From Auricularia sp. M13 (Eukaryota; Basidiomycota; Agaricomycetes; Auriculariales; Auriculariaceae), in the NCBI GenBank assembly GCA_037042915.1, contig CM073195.1:3968001-4032000 (forward strand): a stretch of DNA of 64,000 nucleotides. Reading direction: 5' to 3'. The translations under genes were made by a program, and so were the position numbers. Shown in pieces: positions 23,401-34,788 of the stretch. Under the pieces are notes generated by a model. It had not been told where the DNA came from, made no database searches, and worked only from the letters and a program-made list of their open reading frames with translations. Every line of letters starts with the position of its first letter. The stretch's first letter is position 1.

Positions 23401-23633
23401 GACATCCCCGTCACGCGTTGCGAGATTGCCAGCGCCGTCCTCGAGTTGACGCGCACACTCTATAAGATATCGATGTCAGCGCAACATCTATAGCACTGGC
23501 TGCAAACGCGGCGCGAACTTACATTGGCGCATTCAAATATTTCCTTGGCGAGACCGGAAACCGCGCGCACTGGACCGTAGCCCGAGATATCGGCAGCATG
23601 GGCCAGGACATTTCCTGCGGTAGCGAGCGCCAT
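20418..23633 (-). pseudogene. NLR-like gene remnant: MLKL-NTD-like, NB-ARC, TPR
   Basis: The minus strand shows, in order, an all-helical N-terminal region from 23633 (GYGPVRAVSGLAKEIFECAN..., SQLLHQQRDKEQLLQLSD) like the MLKL-NTD/Cbl-N type used by mushroom NLRs; an NB-ARC domain with P-loop GGPGMGKTTL (near 22840) and Walker B VVVLDNFESAW; and about 550 residues of TPR-like helices (21.9-20.4 kb). Several splice sites are intact. The reading frame is broken about four times along the locus, so it looks decayed, although sequence error cannot be excluded. Intact relatives are thought to sense non-self and drive heterokaryon or defence responses (established for fungal NLRs in general, inferred here). 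Confidence 0.75.
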
Positions 23634-24286
23634 GCAGCTGCGATTGGGGAATTGCGATAACGCCCCTAAGTTGTTCCCCTATGTACGAATCAGCGAAGGC
23701 GGTGAAGATGTCCGCAAAAGGAGCGGACGCCGGCGGCAGTGCAAATGAGAACTCACGCAGCGGCATACCAATTTTAACTCATCGTAAGTTGCGACAAATC
23801 CCAAGGGTGCAAACAGAGCATGGTCGGCTGAAAGGTTGACAATGGTCGAAAAGTGCCAGTGCACCGGGTTTTTACCCCATGGGGACGCGTGCCCGCAAGC
23901 ACCGGCTTTCAAATGGGGCCATCCGAGTCAGGATAAGAATGTGTACAGTCTGAGTACGCTTTTGGGGCGCTGAGCGGTAATATAGGGTAATAAGCACGCG
24001 GGACGAGGACGAGGTCAATGGCAACCGACGGCCTCTGCCGATTTGGTCCCGCTCAGTCCGAACTTCGGACGCGAATTCTTAATTCTCTAAGGCCATGACT
24101 GTAAGAAAACTCCGTCCAGGGAATACACAGAAGATAATCTTGCTATAGAAGTCTGATTTACCCGCCTCAGCTTGTTGAACCTAAAAATTCGATATTCTTT
24201 GATTTGATCCCGATTCCCAATAAACGAAAGCGACAGAAATTGAAAGTCCCACCGTGACCAAACACACCAGCTAATCGCTGCTAAGT
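23634..24286. other. Intergenic
   Basis: It may hold additional 5' exons of the NLR-like locus (23640-23780 has a short helical frame). Otherwise nothing is seen. Confidence 0.4.
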
Positions 24287-25591
24287 CTATGCTGATTGCG
24301 TATCTGCAGCGCTCGCTGCATTGGACGCAGCAATAGCTCCCTTCCCCCCCGCCGGCGCAAACGTCCCCTTAGCCGCCACCGGCGCACTCGTCCCATTCCC
24401 CGCCGCCTCTGGCGCACTCGTCTCATTCACAGCCGCAGGAACACCCGTCCCGTCCACCGCGTCAGGCGCAAAGTCGTCCGGGTCGGGCGGCAGCGGGCCG
24501 AACCTGACGAAGGCCCACTGCTGGAACGGGTTGAGCGCGTTGAGCGGCTGCAGCGTCAACTGGTGCATTATGGTGAGCGCCGCGGCGAAGCTTTCAAGTG
24601 CAACAGAGTGTCACGGTAGAGCATTTACCTGCTGGCCCGGGATGCTCGACGTCGTGATGGCCTCGTTGATGAATGGGAACGCAATTCTGCATCACGAGAC
24701 GCGCAGGGGGGGGGGGGGATGAGGTAAGTCACGGTGCACGGTGGGAGAGGGGACGCACGTGAAGGCGCCGTCGAGGTCGTCGATGGGCGTGACCTGGAAC
24801 GCGGAGCTGAATTGTTGGCCGGTGATGCCGCTTCCCCCTGTAAGGTTACAGTATGTTGAGTTGCAGGGAGAGACGAAGACCAAGACCGAGGGGGGATGGA
24901 GACGAAGACCAAGGGCAAACGAAGAGCAAAGAGCAGGAGAACGGAGGAAGGGCGCCGTGGGGAAGAGGAAGGAGAACGAGAGAGCGCGCACCGGCAGCCC
25001 AGTGGCGAAAATGCGGACGTTAAGCCCGGTGTTGACGAAATTGAACACGCTGCCGTCGTCGTCGTCCTCCCCTCCGCGACGAGCTCGACGGTCCACTAGT
25101 AGTACCAGCCATGCGCACATCAGAGAGTAGACGGACACAACCGACGGCGGCTTGGACTTGGACGCACCAGCTGCCCGCGCGGGTCGCTCGCGTTGATCGG
25201 CGTGCTGACGATCTGAAAGGTCGCGTTAGCCACGTAGGTCCGGTACTCGGAACGCAGCGCTCACGGGGAAACCGGGCACTGTTGATAGATAGAGAGAGAG
25301 AGCATACATGAGTCCCGATTGAAAGAAATACGTGACGAGTCGGACTCGCACCGGTGATGAGGTTCACGTCGTTGATGACGAAGCCCGTGACGGTGTTCTG
25401 CACGAAATACGTGACGCCCGGGATGGGCACGTCGTCGTCGTCGTCCTGGCCTGCCGGCAGAGAGGTCACCGTGTTCAGTTATTATACAGAACGAACCTGC
25501 CAGTGCGTTGGATAGAAAGCCTACCGAACGCGAAGGATGAGAGACGGGCAAGGGCGACGAGCGTCGCTGCGATGCGGATGCGGAGGAACAT
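24287..25591 (-). CDS. Predicted secreted protein with Asp runs, unknown family
   Basis: The start at 25591 opens a signal peptide (MFLRIRIAATLVALARLSSFAFG). Exons read 25525-25591, 25352-25450, 25265-25278 (14 nt), 25168-25212 and 24992-25095, then three more down to a stop at 24287. The product begins QDDDDDVPIPGVTYFVQNTV. Later parts are GLNVRIFATGLP, QQFSSAFQVTPIDD and FPFINEAITTSSIPGQQ, and it ends in an Ala/Gly/Thr-rich tail. The exon 4/5 junction does not keep frame with the GEDDDDGSVFNF part, so one boundary is unsure or one base is off in a G run. A poly-G tract lies in an intron at 24709. I do not recognise the family. A decayed partial copy lies at 20165-20300. Confidence 0.65.
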
Positions 25592-26673
25592 CCTGGGGAA
25601 CTCGAACTGCGAGTCTGCGGATGCGCCATCTCCGCAAAGAGCTCACGTTATATACGACGGCCGCCTTGGCACGCGCACGCGTGCGCAATGAAGTGGGGCC
25701 GAAGGGCGAATCAAGTGCAGGGCACTCGCAGAGGATTGGCAGAGGGATATTAACTCGTGAGAGCGAGCAGCAGCCTAATCGTGAGAGAGCACAGCAGATT
25801 ACTCGTCTAACACGTGGACGTCTAGACACGCAATTCATCTGGCGAGCAGAGCATGCAGCATGCGCGAGTTAAGCTGTCTGCACCCGCCGTCTGGTATTCA
25901 CGAGCGCGGGCGTCGGCGCGCCGATACTTCGAAAGGGACCTGTAATTCACTGTGCAGGCCGTATGAATGCCTGTGCATGGGCACGCAATAGGGTGCCATG
26001 AGCGTCGTGCGAGTCCACGTTACAGTAACCATGCGCCTGGTCCAGGGGACAAACGGTCGCGCTCCGTGAGAATGGTCATGATGTTAGGATACCGTGACGC
26101 GCCGCGAGTCATTCAGCGAAACGAGATCACCTGTGCAAGAACCTCCAAAGATATGTGTCAGTGTAGTCGCGAAGCTGAGCGTGCGGGGCCGGCGGTCGCA
26201 GCAAGCCCAAGCTCGAGTTTGAGAGTATGGCCGCCAGGATGTATAATAGCCAGAATCACCGGTTCAGCTGGAGACAGGGGAGATACACTGCGCAAGATCT
26301 ACTATAGATCGTGCCATCCAAATGCAGTTTTCTCCAACGCATTTCTCAAGTGGAAGGAATTCAGATCATAGCACGAGCCCGAGGCCGACCGAGCCGGGCA
26401 GGTCCCTGCAAAATCAGCAGCATTGCACGTACAGATTCAGGAAGCGCAAGCAGATACAGCAGCGGGTCAACATTCACGTCAGCTGAAAGGAAGAAGTCAG
26501 GATGCTGTGGTGACGATGGAAGATGAGCAGGAGGACAAAGGCGGGGATTGCCTTGCGGCGGCGGCGACAGCGGAGATGGAGTCCGGGGCTTAGGTAATCC
26601 GAACCGAACTCCGTCCCGCCACTTTTTGGCCTTCGTCGCCTCTTTGCAAGTCGAGATCGCAGCCGGGCACTAG
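25592..26673. other. Intergenic between divergent genes
   Basis: This is the shared upstream region of the secreted-protein gene (-) and the EB1-type gene (+). No gene or repeat was recognised. Confidence 0.5.
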
Positions 26674-27692
26674 ATGGGCGAGTCACGGACGGAGCTGATC
26701 CAGTGGATCAACGACCTGCTGCAGGTCAACTACACCAAGATCGAGCAGTGCGGGAGCGGCGCTGCCTACTGCCAGATACTCGACTCCATCTATGGTGAGC
26801 CAGCCAGGATACAGCGCAGAGCCAGGCGTTGACTAAGCGCATACAGGCGACATACCGATGAGCAGAGTCAAGATGAACGCGCGGCTCGAGTACGAGTATC
26901 TCGTCAACTACAAGATCCTGCAGACGGCCTTCAAGCAGCACAAGATCGACAAGGCGCGTCCGTTCTTCCTATCCTATCCTTCGTCCTTTCTGACTATCGG
27001 TACAGCCGATCCCCGTCGAAAAACTCACGAAATGCAAGATGCAGTGCGTGTCCGACGCGTCCCTTGCGCTTTCGCTCCTATTGACCGGGACGTTCAGAGA
27101 TAACCTCGAGTTCGTGCAGTGGATCAAGCGCTTCTGGGACCAGAACTACGGCGGCCACGAGTACGACCCCGTCGCCCGCCGCAAGGGCGTGCCCATGGAG
27201 ACCCCGGCCACCCTTGCGCCCATAGGCGGCGGCGGCGGCGGTGGTGGTGCCCGCGCGCCCTCTGCTGCAGGTACGCCGCGCACCCCGTCGTTCTCGGCTT
27301 ACTGTGACTGACGCCCACGCTCCGCGGCAGGCATGGCGCGCGGCAAAACGCCCGTGGGCGGCGCGCGCGTGGCGCAGTCGGAACAAGTGGCGAACCTGAC
27401 GGCGCAGATGCGCGAGATGAGCGCGCACCTGGAGGGCCTGGAGAAGGAGCGCGACTTCTACTTCGCCAAGCTGCGCGACATCGAGATCCTCGCCCAGCAG
27501 CAGATGGAGGTCCTCGAGAGCCAGGGCAAGGACGACGAGACGCTGCGCGAGATCCAGAAGATCCTTTATTCCACAGAGGCATGTCCTTCTCCCATATAAT
27601 ACCCCTGGTGCTGACGCGAGGCGCGTCGTGAATAGGAAGGATTCGAGGTACCGGACAACGGCGCGCTCGTCGACGAGGAGGAGACCTTCTAG
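26674..27692 (+). CDS. EB1-family microtubule plus-end protein (Bim1/Mal3 orthologue)
   Basis: Six exons (26674-26794, 26847-26953, 27006-27043, 27098-27270, 27331-27578, 27636-27692) give 247 residues. The N-terminal calponin-homology domain (about 1-110) has [30 protein letters not shown] and [19 protein letters not shown] Gly-rich linker follows, then the EB1 coiled coil and EB homology motif ([18 protein letters not shown]) and an acidic tail ending EEETF. The protein tracks growing microtubule ends and recruits CAP-Gly and SxIP partners (established for the family). Two introns (26954-27005 and 27579-27635) begin GC rather than GT. No GT alternative keeps the conserved HKIDK-PIPVEKL and ILYSTE-EGFEVPD sequences in frame. 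Confidence 0.95.
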
Positions 27693-29288
27693 CGTCGCCC
27701 GCCCGCCCCGCCTCACTCTGGTTCTCTCGCTCTTGCTGTGTACATCTTCACCCACTCCTCGCTTACACTATTGCCGCGCGCGTCTTGTACCTTCCTCCAC
27801 TACCACCGCAACCAAAGCCTTCCTTTTCCCTTTTCTTACACCCATAAAAACAATGGCTGTTTAGTACAATTTCCTCTCGGTGGCTGCGGCCTTTGCGGAC
27901 GTGACTGTGCAGTGCGCCGTGACCAGAACAGCTCGCCCGTCGCTCAGAAAAAGGTTTCGAGCGGAGCTCTGCCTCTTGGCTTCAACACTTCGCCGTGACT
28001 TCCAAGTTCCAACCGTTTTCACCGTCACCTGCTGCTCGGATACGCTGCGCAGAGATCTAATAAGCGCGTTAGCCGGCCACTGGCTGGCGTTCTCTTTCCT
28101 CTGGCTTTTCTTTCGTGCCATATCCACGCGTTCACAGCCCGGTAAAACTACAGCAACGTCACTCACTGGCAACAAACAACGCCTGCCTAGGGGCCAGGAT
28201 TTTTTTATTCTTATGCCTTGCGTGCCTGCTAATAGTGACCCGAAGAAGCATTATCATGATGTACTGTCTTGTTCTCGTGTACGCCACTGGTCGACTCTCA
28301 GCTGCGTCCGAAAATCGCTGCCGCACTGCTCTGAGTGTCTACCGGCAGCACTCGCTGGGCGCGTCGAGTTGTCATGCGCAGTTCCGGTTACTCTATGTCC
28401 TCCGACACCGCGTATACCGTTCGCCATATTTTCTTTTCGACACGCGCGTATTGAAGGCAGAGTCGTCCAGCAAGTGCTCAGTGCACATTCTGGCGCAGAA
28501 ATACTGTACTTGTACGGTCCAGATTGCAGGTGGCCGACACTTTGAAGGACTCGTGCGACGCGATGCCCTCGCAATTCGACTATTGTGTAAGGATAACATT
28601 CAACTATCGTGTAAGGATAATTTGATCCCCGGGCCGTTCATGAGCGGTGGACTCTCAGGCTGAGCTTGGGCCGTGGAGTTTTTGCGCTGGCGCAAGGCGC
28701 TTCGGACACAAGCTAAGCTTGCCAGCAAGTAAGTAAGTGTCACCTGACCCGCGCAGGCGGCAGCATATCATGATGCAGGGACCAGGCGGCCAGTGGAACG
28801 CGTCATGGCTCTCGCTCCCGCGATGCCAGCGGACGAATCTCTGACGGTGCGATACTGTACGTACAGTACGTGCAAAGCGTCCCCGGCAGCTTGAGTCTTG
28901 AACTGAAGCAATGCCTGCATCCCAGATCTCGTTCAAGCAATGCCTGCACTCCAGATCTCGCTCGCACTGCAAGCCTACCCTCCGACGCGATTCCTCGTCA
29001 ACCGTATACTGAATTTGAAATGGGATTTGCCAGTGCAATGCGTAATAGGCAGGTACGTAATACGGCTGTGCTGAGCCAAGTACTCCGATCCAGTACGCAT
29101 CGAGCGTCATCCCTATTTCGTTGACTTTTTCACCTACCAGTGCTACTGCTCACTAAACATAATCTAATATGTACAGGTCCGTCGTCCATCGCACCTCCAA
29201 GTTGGCTGATTAATCGTCCATCGCGGTTCCAATACTTGCAGGCGAATCCTGCCGGGATCGATGACGAAGCCTAAATTTCGAACGTGGC
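27693..29288. other. Intergenic
   Basis: Several open frames of up to about 220 codons occur here, but none resembles a protein domain and none has convincing splice context. No feature is supported. Confidence 0.4.
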
Positions 29289-29295
29289 TTAAATA
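29289..29295 (+). promoter_or_regulatory. TATA-like box of SDR gene 1
   Basis: TTAAATACCGA lies about 85 nt upstream of the ATG. The same element precedes SDR gene 2 at 33465, so the duplicated genes kept their core promoter. Confidence 0.5.
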
Positions 29296-29375
29296 CCGAG
29301 TTCCAGGACGAGGGCAAGGGCAGTTCCATCTCGAACTTCATACAACATCGAACAACCGTTACACTCACATTGACC

Positions 29376-30532
29376 ATGCCGTCCTACGCCGTCGTTGGTG
29401 CCTCCCGCGGAATCGGGGTCAGTTTCAACTTTAACTCCTCACCATCACGGTCCCCGTCTTCAGACAATCGCGGAATCGGTAAACTGATGATCTTTTGATT
29501 TTAGGCCGCATTCGTCGACGCCCTCTCCAGCAAGCCGGAGAACACCGTCTTCGCCGTCGCGCGCAACCCGGACGGCGCGCCAGACCTGCAGAAGCTCAAG
29601 GATAGGAAGAACGTGCATCTCGTCAAGGGCGACTTGACGGATGCCGCGTCGCTCCAGGTACGCCTTCACTTCGAGAGGAGAGTCAGTGGTTATGTAGGGA
29701 GATTGACACGGGGCTTCATATGTAGGCTGCTGCGGACGCCGTGGCGAAGGTAACGGGCGGCTCGCTCGACGTGCTGATCAACAACGGCGCGATCCAGGGC
29801 AAGGCGTGGACCGCCATTGACGAGTTGTGCGTGTCTCCGCCGCCCGTCCCATCTCATCTCATCTCATCTCGCCGCGCACGCAGCCCGACGCCCGAGGACC
29901 TCGTGCGCGACTTCCGGAGCACGTTCGACACGAACGTCCTCGGCGTGGTCCTCTCGACGAACGCGTTCCTGCCGCTCCTGCGCAAGGGCCAGCTGAAGAA
30001 GGTGCTCAACGTGAGCTCGGGCATCGGCGATGCCGGGAACGTGCTCCAGACCGGGCATCTGTACGCCCCCGCGTACTGTGTCTCGAAGGCCGCGCTCGAG
30101 ATGGTCGGCGTCAAATACGCCGGTGCGTCCGTGCTCTTATGCTGGCATTTCCTTGGCTGAGGCTGATGCATTATGATGGGTTTCAAAGTGAAGTATAAAA
30201 ACGAGGGTTTCGCATTCCTGACGATCTGCCCGGGGATTGTGAAGACGGACATGGGCGCGCCGCCGGGTACGCGTCGCATCCTCTTTCCCTCCTCCTTTCT
30301 CACCTACTCACTCTAATTTTGTCTCTTACCGAACCTATTAGAGGATCCGGAGGACCAAGCAAAGCTGCAAGCCATGATGGCCAGCTTCGCGGAGCAGATC
30401 CCGCCAAACTGGAAGGGGCCCATGGAGCCCGCGGAGTCCGTCAGCGCGATGCTCGCCGTCCTCGACCGCTGGACGCCGGAGGACTCGGGCAAGTTCGTGA
30501 GCCATAAGGGCAATCGCACCGAGTGGCTGTAG
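29376..30532 (+). CDS. Short-chain dehydrogenase/reductase (SDR copy 1)
   Basis: Six exons (29376-29417, 29505-29657, 29726-29826, 29884-30122, 30189-30266, 30342-30532) give 267 residues. The Rossmann motif GASRGIG is at 8-14. The usual NNAG is NNGA (84-87). The catalytic set is Ser at about 143-144, Tyr163 and Lys167 in AYCVSKAALEM. The segment ICPGIVKTDM after the active site is typical of C-factor-like SDRs. It should be a soluble NAD(P)-dependent oxidoreductase; its substrate is unknown. It is intact and the most upstream of four copies in the window, with the same exon phases as SDR2 and SDR4. Confidence 0.9.
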
Positions 30533-30971
30533 AGGATCTTGGAAGAATCGAATGCCTTGCTTTCCTGTAATGTACCATTCGGACTTGTCTTTTCCGAGCT
30601 CGCGAATATCAATTCCCCTTGAATTTGACTTTGCGCGCAGGTCACATGACCTGTTAAGTTGTGAGAGTGATTGTTGAGTGTTGAGTACCTACAGTACGTT
30701 GAGTTAGCTGCGCAACGGCTAAAAACAGCGTTATATCCGTTGAAACACCGAGCTGTCGGCCCAAATCGCGGAGAGCTCTCTTCGCTTGCCTGCGAGCGCA
30801 GCTGAGCAAAACCACGGCGGCGCGTTTTCACCAGGGTCAGATGTTGGCCATGGACGTCGTTCCGGTCCATAGACGACTGGTCAAATATTCGAAGGCTTTC
30901 GACCGTATGCCTGTCGTGTTTTTTCTACATCAACCTGAGGGCCAGAAGCGAAAGTGTCTGATTCGCGTTAG
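30533..30971. other. Intergenic, SDR1 3' flank
   Basis: The stretch lies between SDR1 and a long inverted repeat. No gene was recognised. Confidence 0.4.
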
Positions 30972-31690
30972 CTAAGGTAGACGACACGGAAACTCAGCAA
31001 ACCTACCAAATGCGGCAAGTGACGGCTGTCAGACCGCATTTTGAGGATTTCCCCTCCTTGTAGACACACTACAGAAAATTGGCTTCCAACAATCTTTTTG
31101 CGCAGCCCGTCGGATTCTGAAAGTGTAAGTATCAATGCAAACGGTGCTCGGGCTGTGCTGTTATCTTTTGTTTTGGTCCTGATCACTGCACTCGGGTGAG
31201 AGAACCATTGGGGCACACCAGAGGTCCCAAAACAGTATCTAAACGTATTCTGTACATCTATAAGTACCATTGACTCTTCCTGGCTCGAAATAATCCAGAG
31301 AGTCGTGTTCTTTCACTCCTCAAAACCGACTCTCACAAAATGGCAGGTCTTTTCACACATCCTCTGGATTATTTCGAGCCAGGAAGAGTCAATGGTACTT
31401 ATAGATGTACAGAATACGTTTAGATACTGTTTTGGGACCTCTGGTGTGCCCCAATGGTTCTCTCACCCGAGTGCAGTGATCAGGACCAAAACAAAAGATA
31501 ACAGCACAGCCCGAGCACCGTTTGCATTGATACTTACACTTTCAGAATCCGACGGGCTGCGCAAAAAGATTGTTGGAAGCCAATTTTCTGTAGTGTGTCT
31601 ACAAGGAGGGGAAATCCTCAAAATGCGGTCTGACAGCCGTCACTTGCCGCATTTGGTAGGTTTGCTGAGTTTCCGTGTCGTCTACCTTAG
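30972..31690. repeat. Long near-perfect palindrome, 329-bp arms, 61-nt loop
   Basis: The left arm 30972-31300 and right arm 31362-31690 are reverse complements. The segments compared base by base showed no mismatch, and both arms encode the same 100-residue translation in opposite directions. The spacer is 31301-31361. Homology ends sharply on both sides. The encoded frame resembles no known protein. Confidence 0.92.
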
Positions 31691-32145
31691 TGCAAAAAGA
31701 CGCCGTTAAGTCCGTTACGACCGGCCCCTGCCGCGAAAATGCTTGCTTGAAAACCGCTTCGAGCAACAGCAACTCAACAGGCCTCCCTGACCTGTGGCTC
31801 GACTACCGCGACGGTTGTTTGCCTTTCCAGATCTTGATCTTTGACTGCGCTTCCACCCGTGACATGGGCCACTTGGAAGAATCAACCGTTCTTCCGACCG
31901 TAAGCTCCGCATGCCTTGCCTCGCAGATGCACGCGCTACAGCTCATAAGCAAAACTGCAGGATGAAATAGCGTCAGTGACCGTGCCAGATCTAGTCATAG
32001 ATGAGAAGGGCAATCCATTCCAGCGCCATTCACGCGCAGCGGCAGGACTCCAGCCATGGACTTCGTGCACGTGTATCCGCTCGCATTCGAGAGCTCCAGA
32101 GCGCGATACCCTGCGCTCTAACGACTAGATGGCGCGCCTCCACGT
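31691..32145. other. Intergenic
   Basis: No gene or repeat was recognised between the palindrome and the frame at 32146. Confidence 0.4.
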
Positions 32146-33021
32146 TTGGTAATTACTCTTCCTCCGCCTGGCGATCTTCACTTGAATTTCGAACATGGTG
32201 CTGAGCTCGATAGCGGGCTCACCTCGCGAGTTTTCGAGCTTAACAACCGCAACTTGAAGCAGGCTATGGAATCTCGGGCCGTTCATACACGGCCGCCTCC
32301 CTCCCGTTGTCGTCAAAGTCAGTCGTCAGACTCGCTGCCTGTCCATTGCGCGCGAAGCATGGTTCTACGACCGTCGACGAGCTGGAGAGGCTGCAGGGCG
32401 TCGTCTTCCCGCGCTGATTTGGCTGGTTCGGGGTCGAGCTGCAGCCCTGCCGGCGAGTACATGCATGGGGGTTGCCGTTCAACATTTTGCCATCGATTCG
32501 GCGCCGACTCTGACCAGGAAGACGCAGATTCGGACAACGAAAAGGAACTGACCATCGAATACTCATTTTCCGTTGACCGTGCCGCCGTGAGGAGGCACGA
32601 CCCGCCGCCGCCGCGTCCTGTGTCTTTGCAAGTCGGCGCGGAACGGCAGCGCGTCTTCATCCTCGTCCTGGAGCTCGCTGGTCCCTGCATCCTCGACGAC
32701 CGGGCTGGCAAATCTGCGACAAGGATATACTCACATCACACGAGGATTTCCTCATTATTCTCGCGCCCCGACAGAAAGCAATTGGACGCTGCGTTCGGCG
32801 AACGAGCGACCCTGGGCGTAACCGTGGCCGTCGATCTTCGCCCCGACAACATCCTGTGTACGCTGGACTCCCCGCTCGGTTTACCCAGCCTACCCTCTCC
32901 GTATCCGCAGATTTTGCATGCCATCAGGACCATTGACTTTGGATTTGCGTGGAAGACGGACAAGACGCTGGACCTCATCCGACACGAAAATCGCTCATGG
33001 TACAAAACTCTTGTCCAGTGA
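32146..33021 (+). pseudogene. Possible protein-kinase-like remnant
   Basis: A 291-codon frame whose last third contains VAVDLRPDNILCTL and, about 30 residues later, RTIDFGFAWK. These resemble the catalytic loop (HxDxxxxN) and DFG motif of kinase-like folds. The upstream part is low-complexity and lacks a glycine loop or VAIK lysine. It is either a decayed kinase-like gene or a chance resemblance. Confidence 0.25.
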
Positions 33022-33066
33022 TCAATGGATCACGTCGCATCGGCCGATTTCTCCTTGAGGGATTCG

Positions 33067-33156
33067 GAGGAGCTATGTCTACGAATCAGCATGCTGTCTT
33101 CCGCAATTTCAGAGGAGCTATGTCTACGAATCAGCATGCTGTCTTCCGCAATTCCC
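33067..33156 (+). repeat. Tandem duplication, 45-bp unit, two copies
   Basis: Units 33067-33111 and 33112-33156 are almost identical, diverging only in the last few bases. This is a simple local duplication in non-coding DNA. Confidence 0.85.
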
Positions 33157-33464
33157 GTGGAGTGAACTACGTGCCACGGTGCATGATCGCAGCCTACGTG
33201 ATTTGAATTTCAGGTTGTCCGACCGGTGATTCCAGCCTTGTCTGGCAACGCATCCTGTTCCGGATTCTCGAAGTGTTACTAGATCTAGCTGATATAGCCG
33301 ACCGGGTCGTCTGGCTCGTCCAGTTTTATACTGGAAGCCATCCATTCTTTCGTCTTGGTGGTATTTACTCATATCGGCATCGTCATTGACTCTGCTGATT
33401 AACCGTTGTTCGCAGTCAATCGCCATTCATCCTTTGGACTGCTTACGAATCCAGATTCAGGAAG

Positions 33465-33472
33465 TTTAAATA
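33465..33472 (+). promoter_or_regulatory. TATA-like box of SDR gene 2
   Basis: TTTAAATACCGA lies about 65-70 nt upstream of the ATG at 33537 and is shared with SDR gene 1. Confidence 0.5.
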
Positions 33473-33536
33473 CCGAATCCGGCGGGAGGAGAATCTCTAG
33501 CTCGAAGAACTCAGGATCCAACTCGAACTTGTTACG

Positions 33537-34788
33537 ATGCCGTCTTACGTTGTCGCTGGCGCCTCTCGCGGAATAGGAGTCAGTCGGCTTGTTTCTCTCT
33601 CTCTTTATTCTGCCTCGTATTCATCTTAATTCAACTCATAGGCCGCATTCGTCGAGAACCTCTCCAGCAAGCCGGAGAACACTGTCTTCGCCCTGGCGCG
33701 CAACCCGGATGGCTCTCCGGACCTGCAGAAGTTGAAGGAACGGCCCAATGTGCACCTCGTCAAGGGCGATCTTACGGATCCCGCATCGCTGAAGGTACGC
33801 TTAGCTCGACTTCAGAGACGTGAATGATTGGAAAAAACGATAATATGCTTACAGGCCGCAGCGGACGCCGTGGCGAAGGTGACCGGCGGTACGCTTGATG
33901 TTCTGATCAACAACGGCGCCGTTCCGGGGATTGCGTGGAAGGCTATTGACGAGTTGTGCGTATCTTGCCGCAATGTTGCTTCCTCTGCCTTTTTGAGTCC
34001 CTTCTTCCCTCTCCCTTCTCCGCTCCCGCTCAGTCCGATTTCGTCTCCCTATCACCCTTGTCCAGCACACAACTTGATGCCTTTCATCTCTCACACTACA
34101 ACGCTCTGTTTCTCACGCCTTCTGAACCAGCCCGACACCCGAGGACCTCGTGAGCGACTTCCGGAGCACATTCGACACCAACGTCATCGGCGTAATCCTC
34201 TCGACCAACGCGTTCCTGCCGCTCTTGCGCAAGGGCCAGCTGAAGAAAGTGCTCACACTGAGCTCATTGGCTGGTGACGCCGCGTCAGTGCTCGCGGGTG
34301 GGCACATGTATTACCCAGCCTACTGCGTCTCGAAGGCCGCGCTCGAGATGGTCGGCGTCAAGTACGCTGGTGCGTCTCCTCTTCAGGCAGCTGATTGTGC
34401 GTGTCTTCTCTGACGCCGCTCTCAGTCAAGTATAAAGACGAAGGATTCACGTTCCTCACGATCTGCCCGGGTATGGTTAAGTCGGATGGCATGGCCGCCC
34501 CACCGCGTACGTCCTCTCCCTCATCGTCTCATCTTCTCACCTTCTGTTCCGCCTGTATTTTTACGGCTTACTTGCTGACCGGGCATCTCACCGTCAGAGG
34601 ATCCGGAGGACCAAGCGAAGCTGCAGCGCATGGTAGCCGGCTTCGCCTCGTTCATGCCGCCGGACTGGAAAGGACCGATGCCGCCCGCGGAGTCCGTCAG
34701 TGCCATGCTGTCCGTCCTCGACAGGTGGACCCCGGAGGAGTCGGGTAAGTTCGTCAGCCACAAGGGCAATCGCACCGAGTGGTTGTGA
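33537..34788 (+). CDS. Short-chain dehydrogenase/reductase (SDR copy 2)
   Basis: Six exons (33537-33578, 33642-33794, 33855-33955, 34131-34369, 34426-34506, 34598-34788) give 268 residues. It is the closest relative of SDR1, with the same exon sizes for the first four exons and the same motifs: GASRGIG, NNGA, and YCVSKAALEM with catalytic Tyr and Lys. It ends EEGKF-like as ESGKFVSHKGNRTEWL, identical to SDR1 from FVSHK onward. Intron 3 is 175 nt, longer than in SDR1. It is intact; substrate unknown. Similar coding sequence and a shared promoter element point to tandem duplication. Confidence 0.9.

Noticed and set aside
28115-28663. Overlapping 182- and 221-codon frames at 27880-28663
   Set aside because: No domain, no paralogue and no splice context; codon use is unlike the neighbouring genes.
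30968-31709. 100- and 134-codon frames of identical sequence
   Set aside because: They exist only because the palindrome duplicates one open frame; the translation resembles no known protein.
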